This document shows positions 22,819 to 33,537 of a DNA stretch of 64,000 nt, piece by piece. The translations under genes and the position numbers were made by a program. Every line of letters starts with the position of its first letter. Within the stretch, counting starts at the first letter, position 1. Under the pieces are notes generated by a model that made no database searches, was not told the DNA's origin, and saw only the letters and a program-made list of their open reading frames with translations. Origin of the DNA: Adiantum capillus-veneris (Eukaryota > Streptophyta > Polypodiopsida > Polypodiales > Pteridaceae); contig CM043958.1 in NCBI GenBank assembly GCA_014529385.2, positions 141,834,234 to 141,898,233 of the forward strand. The letters are read 5' to 3'.

Positions 22819-23230
22819 AGATACACTTGTACAGACACATTGTCTCTTTGGAGGGTGTAAAGATGGACCCATCCAAGGTTAAAACCATTAGAGATTGGCC
22901 GGATTTGAAGAATGTACATAAAGTTCGCAGCTTTTGAGCTTATGTTCGTACTGCACGCGGTTCATTCAAAAGTTTGCGGAGATTGCTTCTTCGTTACACA
23001 ATTTGAATTAGAAAGGAGTCTTTTTTCTTGGGGACAATCGGAGATTGCAACGTTCCAGACTCTTAAAGGAAAAGTTGACAACTATTCCAATGTTGATTCT
23101 ACCAGATTTGCAGACACCATTTGAGGTTTACTGTGATGCATGTGGACGCAGTCTGGGGGTGATCTTAATGAAGGAGGGCCATGTTGTAGCTTATGAGAGT
23201 AGAATGTTCTTGCCACCAGAGTGGGTATTG
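22819..23230 (+). pseudogene. Gypsy RT thumb and RNase H start, 3' part
   Basis: Frames read HIVSLEGVKMDPSKVKTI, then KLTTIPMLILPDLQTPFEVY followed by CDACGRSLGVILMKEGHVVAYESRM, which are the thumb and the first half of RNase H in Gypsy elements. It ends abruptly at about 23230, where RNase H should continue for another 60 residues and integrase should follow. Confidence 0.7.
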
Positions 23231-23244
23231 GCAGTCATCCATGT

Positions 23245-23560
23245 GGGTAGCCCTCGAGCTTCCGCACCTGTAGGGTCTCTTGCCCTTTGAATTAGACGAG
23301 TTTCCTCGCGAGAAATCTCTCTAAATTGTCTTGTACAAGCACCAAGGCTTTCTCGAGGCTCCCCTAGCATTATCTTACAGTTAGGGTGTGAAACGCTAAG
23401 CCTGCAGAAGAACACACTGCACAGCAAGCTGTAATTTTCTGTTTCGCATCATTTTGAGAGGAGCAAACACGTCTACACGTGTCTCAGAAGCTCCCGCACG
23501 CAATGGGACACTTCCCTTGTGAATTGGACGAGTTTTCATGCGAGAAAACTCTCCGTTTCT
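23245..23560. repeat. Two diverged direct repeats, about 243 bp apart
   Basis: A block around 23255-23312 (AGACGAGTTTCC.CGCGAGAAA.CTCTC) recurs at 23490-23550 (GGACGAGTTTTCATGCGAGAAAACTCTC). It could be the remains of LTR ends or a local duplication. Confidence 0.5.
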
Positions 23561-24100
23561 GCATTCCTTCGCAATGGAATAGTGCGAACATGTAACCGGC
23601 CCATAAGGGGGTAGACGTAGACTTTCATCCGAAACTTTACTTTAGACTTTAGGCCACTAAGAAACTTTACAAATAAAAACCTATAACGGGAATTGACACT
23701 TCAAACACACACGGCTTGGAAGCTAGAGCGCTACCAAGCAGACGCCGACACTTGTTGGTCCCAAAGACTCGCGCCCCTTTCGAAATTTCTTTATTCTTTA
23801 AGAGGGTAAAGCATAACCCCTCCAAAACTTGCTCTGAACAAACCCCCATGCCGGGACTCGCTTCCAATGACGTAAACCCTCTTGTTTCAACTCAAAAACA
23901 GCAATTACATCTCTCTGTAATTACTTGTTTTTCACCTATTTTCAGCCCTAAACACCCCCATCACTGTCCTCTAACAGTGGGGCACTGTTCCCAATGCTTC
24001 TGGCATCCATATGACTAAAAAACAGTTTAAAGACAGCACATAACCAGTGCTGAAAATACACAGTACAAGGAGGTTATTACCCTCGCCGGTGCCTGCTTTT
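23561..24100. other. No gene recognised
   Basis: The 100-codon open stretch at 23716-24018 has no recognisable domain and no supporting context. Confidence 0.35.
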
Positions 24101-24106
24101 GGAGTA

Positions 24107-25250
24107 GCAGTTAGCTACTCCGGTTCTTGCTCAAAGAGGCTCTTGCCTCGACACAAAAGCATATGACCACACAATTGTACATAGGTCAAATGAAAAGCCC
24201 TCTTGAGGGGTATCACATAACTGCACGGAGAAGAGAGAGAGAGAGCAGTGAAAGCTGTGCAAGTCATCAGTTCTTGCACTTCACTGTACATAGAGGGGAA
24301 GCCAGCGCTCAATAGCTCTTAACCCGTGGAAAATCAGCAAATGAAGCTTCCTACAGTAGAAATCGAGCGCCCCTCTTCTCCAGACTTGGCAAGTGACTCA
24401 AAAAGTGCCACTTGGCACTCACACGTGCAGTTTCCCTGTTTTTGGGTTCCAGCCTAAAAATGTCTCAACTAGTGTATCAATTGACTTTGCAGCAGAGCAA
24501 TAGAATGTTCCCCTTGTCATTCTGGAGCTTATGACGCGAACAGATTTCATGGCCTAGAATAGCAGTTTCCTAAATTTTAGGAGATGCTTCCATGGCACTT
24601 CCACTGGTCATCCGACCATCTATCACCACTGGGACCACATCAAAAATGCAATGTAGCCAAGTTATCGGGTAATTTTCTCTTGGTGACCCCACCTTGGCTA
24701 ACCTTAGCCAACTTGTCCATCTACAATGCTAACTGGCCTAACAGGACCTAGGGCCGCCATGTGTCCACTTTGGCTCTCTTGAGTTGATTCCCAGTACCCA
24801 CCGACTTATAAGTGTAGCGAGGGGGCCTAAATGACTCTGAGTTGAGCCTAGACACTCTTTAACTGCTCGGATTCCAGTGTCGATCGACCTGATCAACTCG
24901 TGGTGACCTGCCCTTCCCAACTACGGGTGAAATTCTCAGTCGTCGCTGTTTCACATTGGCCATGCAATGTCCGACCATTTGTGACTTCAAAAAGAGGGTC
25001 CCAAAAATTAAATAAAAAATCATCAGAAAGAAACCAACAACTAAGGTTAGCAGTTGCCGCGTCCTCGTGACGGTACTTGAAGGGGATCATCAATTAGCTA
25101 ATCCGGTTCCTGTACAAAAGGCTCTTGCCTTGGCAAACGGCATAAAACCCCCAAAACTGTACATGGTCATCTGAGAAGCCCAACTAGAGGGGCATTACTA
25201 TATGTGCAAAGGGGAGAGAGAGGTGCGAGAGAAAATCATCGCGCTGCATG
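24107..25250. repeat. Pair of diverged direct repeats, about 980 bp apart
   Basis: A block of about 150 bp at 24107-24250 (TTAGCTACTCCGGTTC... GGCTCTTGCCT... AGAAGAGAGAGAG) recurs at 25091-25245. The intervening DNA has no gene. This could be a small LTR pair (TRIM-like) or the promoter ends of two LTR copies. Confidence 0.5.
24404..24419. repeat. Hairpin AGTGCC-ACTT-GGCACT
   Basis: A perfect 6-bp stem with loop ACTT. Its reverse complement is the core of the hairpin at 32036-32061. Confidence 0.7.
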
Positions 25251-25582
25251 AGACAAGGGAGAAGGCAAGCTTTCCATTAAAGATGCAGAACCTAGGATGA
25301 GCTTCTAGAGAATGAGACCCAGTTCAGACTCGAAAGGTGGCAGAAAGGAAGCTTCTCAGCTCTTCCAGGTGGAACACAGGGGACGCAACACTTCCACGGA
25401 ACCATCATTCACACAAGGCGGTAGCAATTTGGGCTCCCCTCGCTTGCATGGCGCAGCACCATAGGTTGGAGAAGACCCTGTCAGGACGAAAGTGATCACA
25501 GGCGGGGGGTTAGCAGAGCTGCAAGCCTGCAGGGCAAGGTGGAAGAGAAAAAGCAATATTCTTCCCTGACGTGGCTGCCCTG
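25251..25582. other. No gene recognised; left flank of LTR element
   Basis: Sequence immediately 5' of the LTR at 25583. The last five bases (CCCTG) would be the target duplication, but the right-hand copy cannot be checked because the 3' LTR is truncated. Confidence 0.4.
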
Positions 25583-25974
25583 TGTCACGTACACATCTAA
25601 CCCTATGTGCATGTGGACAAGCTACTTCAGGTCTAGGGTTCAGGTCAGCTTGGGAAGTGTTATGGCACCTTTGTGAGCCTGTGCGCAGGCCGTGCATGTC
25701 CAGGCACTTAGAGTAGTTGCATATCCTCTGGTTGCACACAGCATGATCATCAGCATGACAGTCAATACCCATCATGAGCATTTTGCAATGAACAGAATTC
25801 ATTTTCCCAATTTATCCATTTTTCACTTATTATTTAATAAGTGATTGTTGTTGAAAACTGTGTAGGGCACATTCGCTAAGTGTCTTAAGAAACCTAGCGC
25901 TAGCACTTTCTGGCAAAGAGTGAGCAGAAGTTCCAGCAACTTGTAGTGCACCTTCTCAGCAAGACTCGCAATAG

Positions 25975-26540
25975 ACATAGCGTTTCCAGCCAACAGCAAA
26001 GCAGTCAGCGTTTTTGGCTACAAATCAGCCTAGCATTTCCTGCTACAATTTCAACCTAGCGTTTCGAGCCAACAGCAGAGCAGTTAGCGTTATTGGCTAC
26101 AGATCAATCTAGCATTTTCTGCTACAGTTTCAGCCTAGCGTTTCCAGCAGATACCAGATTAGCCTTGGCATTTTGGCTACACATCTCTTTGCATTTTTAC
26201 AAATTGCAAATTGCCTAGCGTTTTGCAGTTTTCCGACGTCAGATCAACTCCATTGCATGAGCGTTTTCAGTTCTCAGCACTTAGACACAGCAGATCAACC
26301 CCTAGCCTCACACATCTCACCTACGCGTAGCAGATCCTCGCCACACGGTCAGATCAGCCAGCGTTTTCAGTTTCAGCCCGCTGTCCGCACAGTTCAGCAT
26401 CTGCGTTTTCAGCACATCATTGTCGCGTCATCGCCATCGCCGTCCTCGCCAACACAGTGTTAGAATTCAGCAGTCAGCAGATTTGCAGATTTCAGCCCCT
26501 AGCGTTTTCAGATTTCAGCCCGCATTCGTCGTCGTCATCA
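25975..26540 (+). repeat. LTR-internal CAGCGTTTTC minisatellite-like blocks
   Basis: About ten spaced copies of (C/T)AGCGTTT(T/C)C followed by CAG-rich words, also present in the 3' LTR (33855-34235) and, reversed, in the solo LTR at 21683-22818. The repetition defines this LTR family. Confidence 0.75.
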
Positions 26541-26675
26541 TTGTCGACGACATCGTCGGCAAGTCCATTGCATCTAGACCATTGTACCAGATTTGTGCAA
26601 TCAATAGCATAAACCTCTCTCGCCATAGAGAGGAGGGCCCTTGGAGGAGGGTTTGAGAACCGTCTGGTGTCGTAT

Positions 26676-26677
<2 letters not shown>

Positions 26678-26729
<52 letters not shown>
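26678..26729. repeat. (CT)n microsatellite in the 5' LTR
   Basis: About 26 CT units between the LTR repeat blocks and its 3' end. Confidence 0.95.
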
Positions 26730-26734
<5 letters not shown>

Positions 26735-26895
26735 AGCACCGTCATTCACAGTGTCATTCACTTTGTTTGTGATCATTGCACTCTCACTAAAGGAACGGAA
26801 GGCTCTCCCTTCCGTAAGTAAAAGGAACCCTTGAGCACAGTTCGGAGCACTCATCTTGAGCAAAGTTCCACATTCACTTCCGCTGCACCTTACAT

Positions 26896-26907
26896 TGGTA
26901 TCAGAGC
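26896..26907 (+). other. Primer-binding site, tRNA-iMet
   Basis: TGGTATCAGAGC is the standard plant primer site complementary to initiator tRNA-Met, one base after the LTR end. This fixes the LTR boundary and plus orientation. Confidence 0.9.
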
Positions 26908-27304
26908 TTTGGCAGTGTTTTGTATCACTCAAGGAAAGAACCACAAGAATTTTTTTGCTTGTTGCGGTCGCACGTAACCCAAGTCCACTTGGGCGTGTCA
27001 ATTCCTAATCGTGTTTTTGAAGAGTGATAGGTAACCCAAGAAAGAAGGGCTTGTCCGGCCTCCCCTTGTTCCTCTTTTCACTCATTGAGAGCGGACCGGG
27101 CACTTAGTGGCCGGCCAATCGACGTGAGGTGGGAAAAAGCGACTTTGGTGTGAGCGCAAGGCCGCCAAAGGGTGCGCCCGAAGGGAAGAGTCGAGCTCAG
27201 GTAAGAGAAGTGCCTTCTCTAACACAGATTGCAAGCTAAAGAAAGAACTCAAGAACCTCAAACCCCAAGTTTCTCGCGAACTTAAGTACCCAAGATCTCA
27301 GTGT

Positions 27305-28480
27305 ATGGTCATCACCCGAAGCGGAATGGATACTTTGCGTGAAGGTGATGAGCATGGAGGTGGTGAAGAAGAATTTTCCCCACCAGGAGGTTTTTCCGAC
27401 CCTCCCCCTTCCCCATCTACGCCACGGTTTGCACCAAATCCGATGGAGGCTTTGGTCAAGTCGATGATGGACATGATGCTACAACAAGAGGCACAACGCG
27501 CTACCTTGGAGCACGAGCGCGAAGAACGACGGTTAGCCTTGGAGCATGAGCATGAGCATGAGCAAGCGCGCTTGGTGGCCGAAGAAAGACGAGCGGCCTT
27601 GGAGTTAAGAGCGTGAGGCGCAGAGAGACCAACGCATGCAAGAGTTGGTCCTACACGTACTCACCTCGAAGCCCGAGCCGGTCTCAGATGTTGGTAGTTC
27701 ATCAGGTAGAACAAGCAGAGATTCGGACTCCAACAACCCAATTATTGAGAAGTTAACGTTCAGTAAGTATGACAATAAGATGGATGCTCTATTATTCATT
27801 CTTAGTTGCATCAATTGAATGCTTACTTTGCAACAACTAAGAAAACAAGAAATAGCAAGGTTTTGACAGTAGCCATGTACCTTGCCGGTGATGCCATTAA
27901 TTGGTATCACGCATGGCAAGAGGCACAGTTGACCGCGCACCGAGAGGAAGCTGAAGAAGACGTGCCCCTTTCCTTCAATTGGGCCGACTTCCAAGACAAG
28001 CTCAAGGCGCGGTTTATGCCACCTCAGTACCTAGCACGGTTGAAAGACGATTGGCACAGTCTCAAGCAAAATGGTATGTCAGTTATGTCTTTCTCTAATT
28101 GTGTTTTGTAGCTCGGACCCAATTACGCAAATCGGATGATGAGCGCAAAGAGACAATCCTTTATGGATTGGACGAGTATATCAAGTTTGATGTTGAAGTA
28201 CTCGATCCAATCGATCTCAACAAGGCGGTAGGGATTGCTCTCGCACACGAGATGAAGCACAACAAAGGAAAGCCTAAGGAGAATAAGTCTTCTCACAGTA
28301 CCTCTCAGATTCCTCAGAACCCACATAACGGTAAGAACGGTAACTCTTCTAGCCAATCTCTAATCCTTCGGAAAAGAACTCTCAAAGTGAATCTAAGGGT
28401 AAAGTTAAAGCACCTGCTAAACCTAAGCTAACCCCAAATGAAAAAGCTGCACAAGGAATTATAGGAGGATACATAACGTC
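27305..28480 (+). pseudogene. Gag of the gag-protease element
   Basis: ATG 27305 opens MVITRSGMDTL, followed by an acidic segment and a charged coiled-coil rich in EHEHEQARLVAEERRAALE (27490-27610). After a small shift the capsid region follows: VLTVAMYLAGDAINWYHAW and FNWADFQDKLKARFMPPQ, the retrotransposon-gag core, then RKETILYGLDEYIKFDVEV. Three or four frame breaks (near 27615, 27816, 28110, 28365) separate otherwise good segments, so decay is recent. The element supplies capsid but no polymerase. Confidence 0.75.
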
Positions 28481-28514
28481 AGAAGAACAAGTCATTCATT
28501 CTAAGGAAGGAAGA

Positions 28515-28556
28515 TGTTATCAATGTCACACTAAGGGTCACATAAGACAAGATTGT
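28515..28556 (+). other. CCHC zinc knuckle
   Basis: CYQCHTKGHIRQDC fits C-x2-C-x4-H-x4-C. It follows gag and precedes the protease, the usual nucleocapsid position. Confidence 0.9.
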
Positions 28557-29109
28557 CCTAAGAACGAACCTAAAGAACCCACAAAGGAACCCACAGAATT
28601 TACATCTTCTATTAATGCAATCAGAGAACACACTAATGTGTCCCAAGTTTCTCACGATCATGTCGATGCATCTCTCATGCATTGTTATGGTTATGTGAAT
28701 GGTCAACGCATTGTGGTCTTCTTTGATTCTGGTAGTATGCATGATGTGATTAGCGACTCTCGTGAAGAGCGCACGTCTAGAAGCTCGACCCATTGATCCC
28801 ATTGGGGCCTTTGGTATTGCTCCTGGCATGCACTCTTCGTTTACGCATGAATGTCCTAATGTGACCGTGTCCATTCAAAATGTCCGTTTTCATCGAAAGT
28901 TTTTTATTTCTCCTCTTTTAGGATACGATGTGATTTTTCGCATTAAGTGGTTTAAAGGTCATAATCCACAAGTTTGTTGGAAAGAAAACACTCTCAGTCT
29001 CGCAGTTGAAGGAGCACCTCTCGTGGCTCTTCAATGTGACACAAAGATTCCATCTATGTCACTAATCTCTCACTCTCATGTTTTGGACGAGAATAAAACA
29101 CGTAGTCTC
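28557..29109 (+). pseudogene. Aspartic protease of the gag-protease element
   Basis: The frame reads YVNGQRIVVFFDSGSMHDVIS with the intact active site D-S-G-S at 28735-28746. After a shift near 28757 it continues as ARPIDPIGAFGIAPGMHS, then FISPLLGYDVIFRIKWF, equivalent to the 'LG.D.I.G..W' end of retropepsins. The frame runs to the target duplication GTCTC at 29105-29109, where a solo LTR interrupts it; the same frame resumes at 30964. Confidence 0.75.
29105..29109. other. Target duplication GTCTC, left copy
   Basis: GTCTC immediately precedes TGTTGCTAAATTGG of the solo LTR and recurs at 30959-30963 right after its end. Confidence 0.85.
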
Positions 29110-30958
29110 TGTTGCTAAATTGGCTTTATCTAATAGGAAAATGATTCTAAATGAATTATTGGAATTTTAAGTGAGGGTTTTTCTCACTGGAGACATCCGA
29201 GTACAGAGTATTCCTAGTGCATCATTCAAAGTATTGACAGGAGCACTGAGAATGGGAATATCTGTAGGCCACCATGAACGGGTACTTCTGATGCGTCACA
29301 TCAGATGGGTGACAGGGAGCATCGAGAAGAAGTATCCGACCATCTGGGAACAGACATCTTTGATGCGTCATAGGATGGGTGACAGAGAGCATCGCGAAGG
29401 AGATTGTACCGTAAGTTCGATAGGAAGTGACTAGGTGATGGGTATTCCTGATGTGTCACAAGGTGGGTGACGGGTGTATCGGAAAGGGGATATCCATAGT
29501 CGAGAGGAAATTCCAAACTGTGTTAGAATTGTGCATAAGGAAGAGCAAGCACTTGAATGAAGATGGGTTCAAAGGAAACTTGAGGAAAAACGGATAATTC
29601 TGAGAAAGCGGGTTGCTTTTCGGCAAAGCAGATGCTTTCCTATGTCTGCATTGCAATTGTGCATGTGATTGCATTCAGGGACGCCTGGGAAGTGCTATGG
29701 AAGCATTGTTTTTAACTTATAAGGTTTTATTGAGTTTTTGGGCAGATTCATACCATTTTTAAAGGTGACCGGCCGCCCACTTAATAAGTGGGCAGCCTAC
29801 GATTAAAAAAAGCAGTAAAAACCAACCAACGATTTCTCTCTCTCTCTCTTTTTGGCAGAACATCAGAAAAACAAAAAAAAAAAACTGAAAAACGGCCGCG
29901 ATCTCTACGAGAGCAACCAATGCTCTGCTATCTTTGCCGTGGCCAGGAGCTATAAATGCATCAACTCCCTCTCTCATAGGAGAAGATCAGTTTTTGCAAG
30001 AAGAAGATGCTGCTGTAGATTTCATCTGCAAAGAAGACGTTGCCAGTGATGCCCATGGCTGCCCCAAGTGTACCAAATGTCGCCAAGACCCAGTGCGCGA
30101 GTTCCCTCGCGAAGAAGTGCCTACGGAGCGTGTTTCCATCGCGACAAGCTTCTTTTTTTCCCCTGTTTTCAGCCCATAAACGTCGTAGACGGGGCTGATT
30201 TACGAGAAGGATCCCGAGAACACACCTCTTTTGTGTGTAGGATTGGAAGAGAGGATTTTCTATGTAGAGATCTCTTTCGGGGAATTGCGTTTCGAGCGTC
30301 AAGACTTTGAAGGTAACGATTTTCATGTTATGATCTCTAAGTATTTGTTTGCAGGTGTACTTCCTCTTAAGCGCTCTGAGGAACTAGAGCCAAATCAGCC
30401 CAAGGGTTTCGTACCCGAGTTTGGGAAGTAGATCCACGGATCCGAGAGTGGTAGACTCTCAAGATGTGATCCGGAAGTTGAAATTCCCAAGGGAAGGACT
30501 TCGTGTCTAGGTAAGCGGAGTTACTCTGCAGGAAGAGGACTCTGGAACCCGAGTCGGAAGAGAGTTGCAGGGATGTTATACCTTGAGTATGGAAGGTGAG
30601 ATCAAGAGGCGAGAACCTTGGTTCTCGAGGATTTGGAAAAAGGAACGAAGTTCCTTAAAATAGGGTTTTGCCCTAGGATTAAGAAGCCGAGGCTTCCGGG
30701 AACCATCAAGTCTTATTCTAGAACGGACGTGGTAATACGTTCGGTTCAAGTGCTTGTACAGACTTCTCCTCAATAATAAAGATACTATTAGGGGGGGGGG
30801 GACCAACCCATCTTCTGGTCCCCAGTACTGTGTCGATCTTCTCACTCTCTATCTCTCTCTCTATCTATTTCTCTCTATATCATCTGGCTTCAATATTAAG
30901 TGAGAAATTGTATTTATCCGAATATATTTTATATTGTTATGCGCTCCCGTTTGTGACA
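29110..30958 (+). mobile_element. Solo LTR A (TGT...TTTGTGACA family)
   Basis: Begins TGTTGCTAAATTGG and ends CGTTTGTGACA, 1849 bp, flanked by perfect GTCTC duplications. Its last 250 bp match solo LTR B (32,800-33,006): AATAAAGATA, GGGGACCAACCCATCTTCTG and the GTGACA end. No internal coding remains, as expected after LTR-LTR recombination. The open stretches inside (for example 29961-30326) are not genes. Confidence 0.85.
29775..29793. repeat. Palindrome GCCCACTTA-A-TAAGTGGGC in solo LTR A
   Basis: A perfect 9-bp stem with a single-base centre. Confidence 0.8.
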
Positions 30959-30963
30959 GTCTC

Positions 30964-31491
30964 ATTCTAGAGAAGCATGATTTGTTGCATGACAAAGAAC
31001 AAGAAAAGACACATGAAACAAAACATGAAAAGAAACAAGAGAAGGAGACTCTCTCAATCCTTTCTTTTCCGAAGCACGACACACATGTTTTGCATGATAG
31101 AGATGTGATTGTTCACAAGGATGATGGTTTAGAGATTGATTTTTCTAGCGAAGCTAACCTCATTGCACATATGATCAATCACCCAGAACCGATCTTGGCT
31201 CTCGAGTCGAGGTCCAAAGAACCCACTCAGGAAGTATTGTATGTTCACATGATTAGTCAGCACGCATTGTTCGAGTGCTTCATTCGTGACGATTTCTTGT
31301 ATTTTCATCACCGTCTTTACGTGTTCCCTTTCGATAGGCATGCCGTATTGTATGATGCACATGATTCACTCACAAATGAGCACGGATGTATGTGGATCAC
31401 TCTCGAAAAGAAAAAATATTTGCATTCAAGGGTTTCACATTGTTTCCCGATTGTCCGTGTTGTCAATCGCTTTGCCATGTCTCTTCCTTGA
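30964..31491 (+). pseudogene. Unknown extension of the gag-protease element, first part
   Basis: The protease frame resumes without shift after the solo LTR, with a Lys/Glu/His-rich stretch (KEQEKTHETKHEKKQEKE) and then about 130 residues rich in His, Phe and Tyr that I cannot assign. Expected RT motifs (MPFGL.NAP, F/YxDD) are absent. TGA at 31489-31491 closes it exactly at the second solo LTR. It could be a relic of the protease-RT spacer or an additional element-specific ORF. Confidence 0.5.
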
Positions 31492-31495
31492 CATG
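31491..31495. other. Target duplication ACATG, left copy
   Basis: ACATG precedes TGTAACTAAG of solo LTR B and recurs at 33007-33011. Confidence 0.85.
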
Positions 31496-33006
31496 TGTAA
31501 CTAAGTCAGACTTTGTAAATAATTAATTTATTTACGAGAAAAGAATTATCTAATTAGTTGTGTGCACACCAGAATAGACCTAGCAGTTCTAAGGCCTCAG
31601 GTGAGCCTAAATGCGGGCTAGAACACCTCAGAGGGACCTTAGCAGAAATTACCCTGAAGCCCTAGTGATTGGGAAATCGGGTCTTCAGAAAGGGGTAAGC
31701 AGTAGCCTCAGGTTTTAGGCTCAGAAAAATGCACACGTCAGTACAAGCACATGAATGAGATGGGGTCCTTAGAACAGTGACCCTAAGGCTAATAAAGCTA
31801 ATAAAGCCTTAGGGTAAGTTTCGTTAAATTAAATTTAACGGTCCGTGCCCGGGCAGGAGGCCGGACAAGTGTGAACAGGTAAAGGCGGTGCAGTGCAAGT
31901 GCGGCATTGCGCCGGCAGACCTTTGGTGTTCTCATAAAAGAATCATTGGTAGCATTTGTTAGTTAGTTGCACATTTTTAATTAATGAGCTAGAAGTTTTT
32001 AAAGTCAAAAGTTGAATGGTTTTTAAGTTTTTAAAGTAAGTGTGCCAAGTGGCACACTTACCAATGCAAACTAACTCTCTCTCACTCTCACTCTCACCCT
32101 CTCTCTCTTCCTAGCGCCCCCTCTCCTTGATGGCTATTTAGGAGCCCCCCTCCCCCATTTTTTCAGGGCTTGCAGTGCACCTACCCCCCCCAATGTGAGC
32201 GTGCTCTACGCGGTGGAGCCCTCCATTGAAGCTTGAGAGCAGCCCCTTGCGACATATGTGGTAGCTTTGTGCTCCCATTGTCAAGAACAAGGGATCTCAC
32301 AGTCATAGACACCTTCTAGTGAAGTTTCATCACGAGAAGCTGCCGTAGACGCTCTCTTAGCAGAGTGCGGCTGCTGTAATTCTCTGTTTTCAGCCCCTAA
32401 TCACCTCGATTAGGGCTGTTTTCAACAGATCAACCATAGAAATTCTCTTCTCTCTCCTTATCCTAAGTCCACATCAAGTTTGGCGCGATTCCATCGCGAA
32501 GAAGACCTCTGTTTCGGCGTAGGGGTGTGCACAGGTAAGAATTTCAGGTTATGTGCAAAAAATTACAGCAAGCATGTGCGTGTGCATTTTGCTTGTTTCT
32601 CTTTTGTGTTCGATGTATGAATGAATGAGCATGAAGGCAACACATAACGGAAGATGGACTCTCCTCTGTGAGAGATTCCGATGAGCTGTTTCGGAAGATA
32701 GACTCTCTTTTCGAGAGCTTCCAACCAGTTTCGCAGAAGAGGGGAAATCCCCTAAGCAGTAAGAAAGTGGAAACACTTTCTCAGTCAGTAGTCAGAACAG
32801 AACAGAAGAAAGAATAGAGGACGGGCGTATGCCCCGTTCCTGTGCTTGTAAAGATTCTCCCTTAGTAATAAAGATATTCTCTTTATGGTGGGGGACCAGC
32901 CCATCTTCTGGTCCCCAATGAAGCGTCAAGTTTTCTCGCTCCCTCTAATTCTCGAGTATTTGAAGTGCAATTAAACGTCAGTTTACGCTTCCGTATTTTT
33001 GTGACA
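31496..33006 (+). mobile_element. Solo LTR B (TGT...TTTGTGACA family)
   Basis: Begins TGTAACTAAGTCAG and ends TTTTTGTGACA, 1511 bp, with perfect ACATG target duplications. Its 3' third is homologous to solo LTR A. It contains a strong hairpin at 32036-32061 and a TTTCAGCCCCTAATC..GGGCTGTTTTC segment near 32390 also found in LTR A near 30170. Confidence 0.88.
32036..32061. repeat. Perfect 11-bp hairpin in solo LTR B
   Basis: GTAAGTGTGCC, loop AAGT, GGCACACTTAC. The core GTGCCAAGTGGCAC is the exact reverse complement of the hairpin core at 24405-24418 and resembles ATGCCAAGTGGCAT at 53435-53448. Confidence 0.85.
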
Positions 33007-33011
33007 ACATG

Positions 33012-33524
33012 ACACAATCTCAAAAAGAGCACAAGAAAGATTGCCTATCAAACATTGGCATTTCCATTGTGATTTGCCACAGTTGATAGGTTTAGGTCGA
33101 AAAGTCAAGATTCGATCTCACTTTTTGCGTGTGCTTGGTGAACAATTTGGCACTCCGTCACTTGATTCATCTCAATTGCATGCACAGTCAGTTAGGAAGC
33201 ATAGTATTTTTCCAGTCACTCTACATGGAATGGGTATGTTCATGATTCTGTGTTGGAAGTGGTTTCAAGAATTTTCCTCCTCGGAGATTCTTAAAGAAGG
33301 TGGACCTACATCCATAAACGCAGTTGGAGCATTGAAGTAGCTACAGATCACTTTGTGTCGCTTCCGATGCGGCCCATAGAAGCAAGCATTGCAGCCCTTC
33401 ATGAAGTTCAAGTATCGCTCGATCCCCGCATCAGAGTGGGCTGGCAAAGAGTCCTTCCCAGGATTCCAGACGTTGTTGGCGCTCTCCCTCGACGCCATAC
33501 AGCTCGGTATCAGTACCTCACTTT
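33012..33524 (+). pseudogene. Unknown extension of the gag-protease element, second part
   Basis: After solo LTR B the reading frame of 30964-31491 resumes in register and stays open to TAG 33340; a shifted frame then runs to the polypurine tract (ALHEVQVSLDPRIRVGW). The protein is not recognised. It ends about 15 bp from the polypurine tract. Confidence 0.45.
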
Positions 33525-33537
33525 GAAAAGGAGGGGA
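33525..33537 (+). other. Polypurine tract
   Basis: GAAAAGGAGGGGA lies directly before TGTCACGT of the 3' LTR, the standard plus-strand primer position. Confidence 0.88.

Larger units (their letters stand above)
19040..23230 (+). mobile_element. Second degenerate Ty3/Gypsy element, interrupted by a solo LTR
   Basis: Gag with CCHC knuckle (19040-20440), protease (20530-20780), RT (21175-21680), a nested minus-strand solo LTR (21683-22818), then the RT thumb and RNase H start (22819-23230) on the plus strand. Integrase is not present after the RNase H. The RT keeps F-F-D-D but has an internal TAG. LTRs of this element were not identified. Confidence 0.7.
25583..26894 (+). mobile_element. 5' LTR of the gag-protease element (TGTCACGT family)
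   Basis: Starts TGTCACGTACACATC and ends GCACCTTACA, one base before the primer site. The first 230 bp match the 3' LTR at 33538 almost base for base. It contains repeated AGCGTTTTC/AGCGTTTCC blocks (25960-26540) and a CT microsatellite at 26678-26729. Length 1312 bp. Confidence 0.85.

Noticed and set aside
25356-25802. 148-codon minus-strand frame
   Set aside because: It crosses the LTR boundary at 25583 and shows no domain; chance open frame.
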